A stretch of DNA of 34,397 nt from Pseudomonadales bacterium (GTDB lineage: Bacteria; Pseudomonadota; Gammaproteobacteria; Pseudomonadales; Azotimanducaceae). Every line of letters starts with the position of its first letter. The stretch's first letter is position 1. The position numbers were made by a program, and so were the translations under genes. The notes beneath the pieces are model-generated. The model ran no database searches and was not told the DNA's origin. It saw only the letters and a list, made by a program, of their open reading frames with translations. The DNA lies in the NCBI GenBank assembly GCA_022448765.1, contig JAKUTI010000003.1, forward strand, positions 1 through 34,397. Direction: 5' to 3'. Shown piece by piece: positions 32,504 through 34,397 of this stretch.

Positions 32504-33634
32504 TTATCCGTCGAGATTCTTGTTTGGATTGATCAAGAATTTCTCTCCCGTAGCCTGCAACCCGTACCGAGCAACGGCTTCCGGTGATATCGCTTCCTCT
32601 AACGACACGATTTCGGTGTACGAACTCGCAAACGTACTCGTTATTTCCGCTGCCACCCGCTGTCGTAGCGACTCCGCTTCTTCATCTCCAACCCTCTGCA
32701 AGAAGTAGGGTAACAACCAACCCCCCAGTCCCCATGCCATACCAAAACTTCGATTCAATACCGTTGGATTTCGATCGAGTCCCCCATAGATATAAACCTG
32801 TTTGTGAGTCGTCGATCCATAACGGTTGAACCCACCAGCGTCGCGGCTAGCTGCAACTTCCATTGCAGTCAGCAGCTGACCGGGCAAAGGACCACCACCG
32901 GTCGCGTCAAAACCCAGGGTCGCACCGGTATCTGCAAGCGCGTCGATCAGCTCCGCCATAAAATTGGGTTCGCTACTGTCGCAAACGTGAGTAGCTCCTA
33001 GAGACTCCAGCAATTCAACGTGTTCGCGTTTTCGGACCACATTGACGAGCGGTACGTCTTCGTTGACACACAGTTTCACGAGCATCTGTCCAAGATTGGA
33101 TGCCGCCGCCGTGTGGACTAACGCAGTGTGCCCTTCGAGACGCATCGTACCGACCATGCCTAAAACGGTTAGTGGGTTGACGAAGCACGATGCACCCTCG
33201 ACGGCCGTCGTTCCTTCCGGCAACACCAAACATTGATCCACCCGAGTCATGCGGTACTGCGCGTACATTGCACCACCAAGCGTTGCAACGGTTTTACCCA
33301 TCAGGGATTGAGCCCGTTCCGAGGAACCTGCGCTCACCACGACACCCGCTCCTTCGTTGCCTGCCGGCAGCGATTGGTCTACCCGTGCAACGACCTGCCG
33401 CATCATGGCTTCCGGAATGGTGGCGGCTAATACGCTTTTAGATCCTGTCCCCGACAATGTTGCGGTACTCATGTCCGCCATGCCAAAAAGGAGACCGAGG
33501 TCCGACGGATTGATAGGCGACGCATCGACCCGGATGACGACGTCGTCCTCGCCCGGCGTCGGCATGTCGACTTCGACAAGCGATAGCTCCAAAAGACCTT
33601 CCTTGCGGACGGTCGAACACAACTGTAATGGCAT
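32504..33634 (-). CDS. MDR-superfamily oxidoreductase (quinone reductase / enoyl-reductase-like)
   Basis: VDASPINPSDLGLL, GNEGAGVVVSAG, LVHTAAASNLGQMLVKLC; start at ATG 33634 with AGGAGGG SD. Confidence 0.85.
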   Translation of the reverse strand: MPLQLCSTVRKEGLLELSLVEVDMPTPGEDDVVIRVDASPINPSDLGLLFGMADMSTATLSGTGSKSVLAATIPEAMMRQVVARVDQSLPAGNEGAGVVVSAGSSERAQSLMGKTVATLGGAMYAQYRMTRVDQCLVLPEGTTAVEGASCFVNPLTVLGMVGTMRLEGHTALVHTAAASNLGQMLVKLCVNEDVPLVNVVRKREHVELLESLGATHVCDSSEPNFMAELIDALADTGATLGFDATGGGPLPGQLLTAMEVAASRDAGGFNRYGSTTHKQVYIYGGLDRNPTVLNRSFGMAWGLGGWLLPYFLQRVGDEEAESLRQRVAAEITSTFASSYTEIVSLEEAISPEAVARYGLQATGEKFLINPNKNLDG

Positions 33635-33737
33635 GATATGGGTCCCTCCTGTCTCCATAATAAGCGAATAGCGGCGTCTGGCTAGCAACCGCGTTTTGAG
33701 GGGTTAAGATTAATGCCCAATCCGTTCCAACATTGCC

Positions 33738-34397
33738 ATGGCCAACCTCGAGGAATTTCGAAAGGAAACCCGTGACTGGATAGAAACAAACTGTCCGATA
33801 GGCGTTCGCGGGTCGGGCCCCGTCCCCTGGGGTAGCACCAAAGTCAAACTCGACGATGCGTCCAGGGAGTGGCTTGAGCGAATGGCCAGTCGCGGTTGGA
33901 CCGTTCCATCATGGCCCACAAAGTACGGTGGAGCGGGGCTATCCTCTGACCAGTACAAAATCCTCATCGACGAATTAAAACGGATCAATGCACGTCCACC
34001 TCTGACCGGTCGCGGCGTCAACTACATAGGGCCGACATTGCTGGAACTAGGTAGCGACGATCAAAAAGCTCGCTGGCTTCCAGGAATTGCTAAAGGCCAA
34101 GGCGGCTGGGCAATGGGCTATTCGGAACCAGGCGCCGGATCGGATCTTGCCAGTCTTTCAATGCGTGCGACGCGGCGTGGTGATCATTACATCCTCAACG
34201 GTCGTAAAATTTGGACGTCGGACGCCATGCAAGCCGACTACATCTTTGTGTTGGCACGAACCGCCCCAGACCAACCGAAACACCAAGGAATCAGTTTGAT
34301 CCTCGTTGACATGCAACAACCAGGAGTTCAGGTACGTCCCATACGTTTAATATCGGGCGCTTCACCGTTTAACGAGACACTATTCGAAGACGCGATC
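33738..34397 (+). CDS. Acyl-CoA dehydrogenase family protein, 5' part (runs off window)
   Basis: Manual translation MANLEEFRKETRDWIETNCP...RGWTVPSWPTKYGGAGLS...GWAMGYSEPGAGSDLASLSMRATRRGDHYILNGRKIWTSDA...; open to window end; absent from the ORF track. Confidence 0.9.
   Translation, partial: MANLEEFRKETRDWIETNCPIGVRGSGPVPWGSTKVKLDDASREWLERMASRGWTVPSWPTKYGGAGLSSDQYKILIDELKRINARPPLTGRGVNYIGPTLLELGSDDQKARWLPGIAKGQGGWAMGYSEPGAGSDLASLSMRATRRGDHYILNGRKIWTSDAMQADYIFVLARTAPDQPKHQGISLILVDMQQPGVQVRPIRLISGASPFNETLFEDAI

Noticed and set aside
33710-34021. 103-aa minus-strand ORF
   Set aside because: Antisense to the acyl-CoA dehydrogenase, which is supported by clear family motifs
34087-34299. 70-aa plus-strand ORF at the window end
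   Set aside because: Out-of-frame ORF inside the acyl-CoA dehydrogenase reading frame that runs off the window

Overview
About 34.4 kb of a gammaproteobacterial-type chromosome (organism not identified; roughly 50% GC by eye). Most of it is the conserved housekeeping supercluster grpE-dnaK-dnaJ-dapB-carA-carB-greA // yhbY // ftsH-glmM-tpiA-secG-tRNA-Leu(GAG)-tRNA-fMet-rimP-nusA-infB-rbfA-truB-rpsO-pnp, read mainly on the minus strand. It is flanked on the left by the 3' part of an acetyl-CoA synthetase gene. On the right are hrcA, recN, bamE, ratA, an NSS-family transporter, smpB, and a less conserved catabolic end (SDR, D-2-hydroxyacid dehydrogenase, Zn-site-less MDR oxidoreductase, and an acyl-CoA dehydrogenase cut by the window edge and missing from the ORF track). 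I found no CRISPR array, mobile element, prophage, toxin/antiphage island or biosynthetic cluster, and no clearly novel multi-gene system. The observations worth a second look are mostly regulatory: (i) an intrinsic terminator directly upstream of carA, inside an in-frame AGG(Arg)-containing 5' extension, suggesting attenuation; (ii) a GNRA-loop terminator 4 nt before the rimP start; (iii) a perfect -10 six nt before the smpB ATG, suggesting leaderless mRNA; (iv) a sigma-32-like promoter for dnaK but no CIRCE despite hrcA; (v) a very high share of GTG/TTG starts; (vi) loss of folP, rlmE, rnfH and fur from their usual positions; (vii) a possible small ORF between the two tRNAs.
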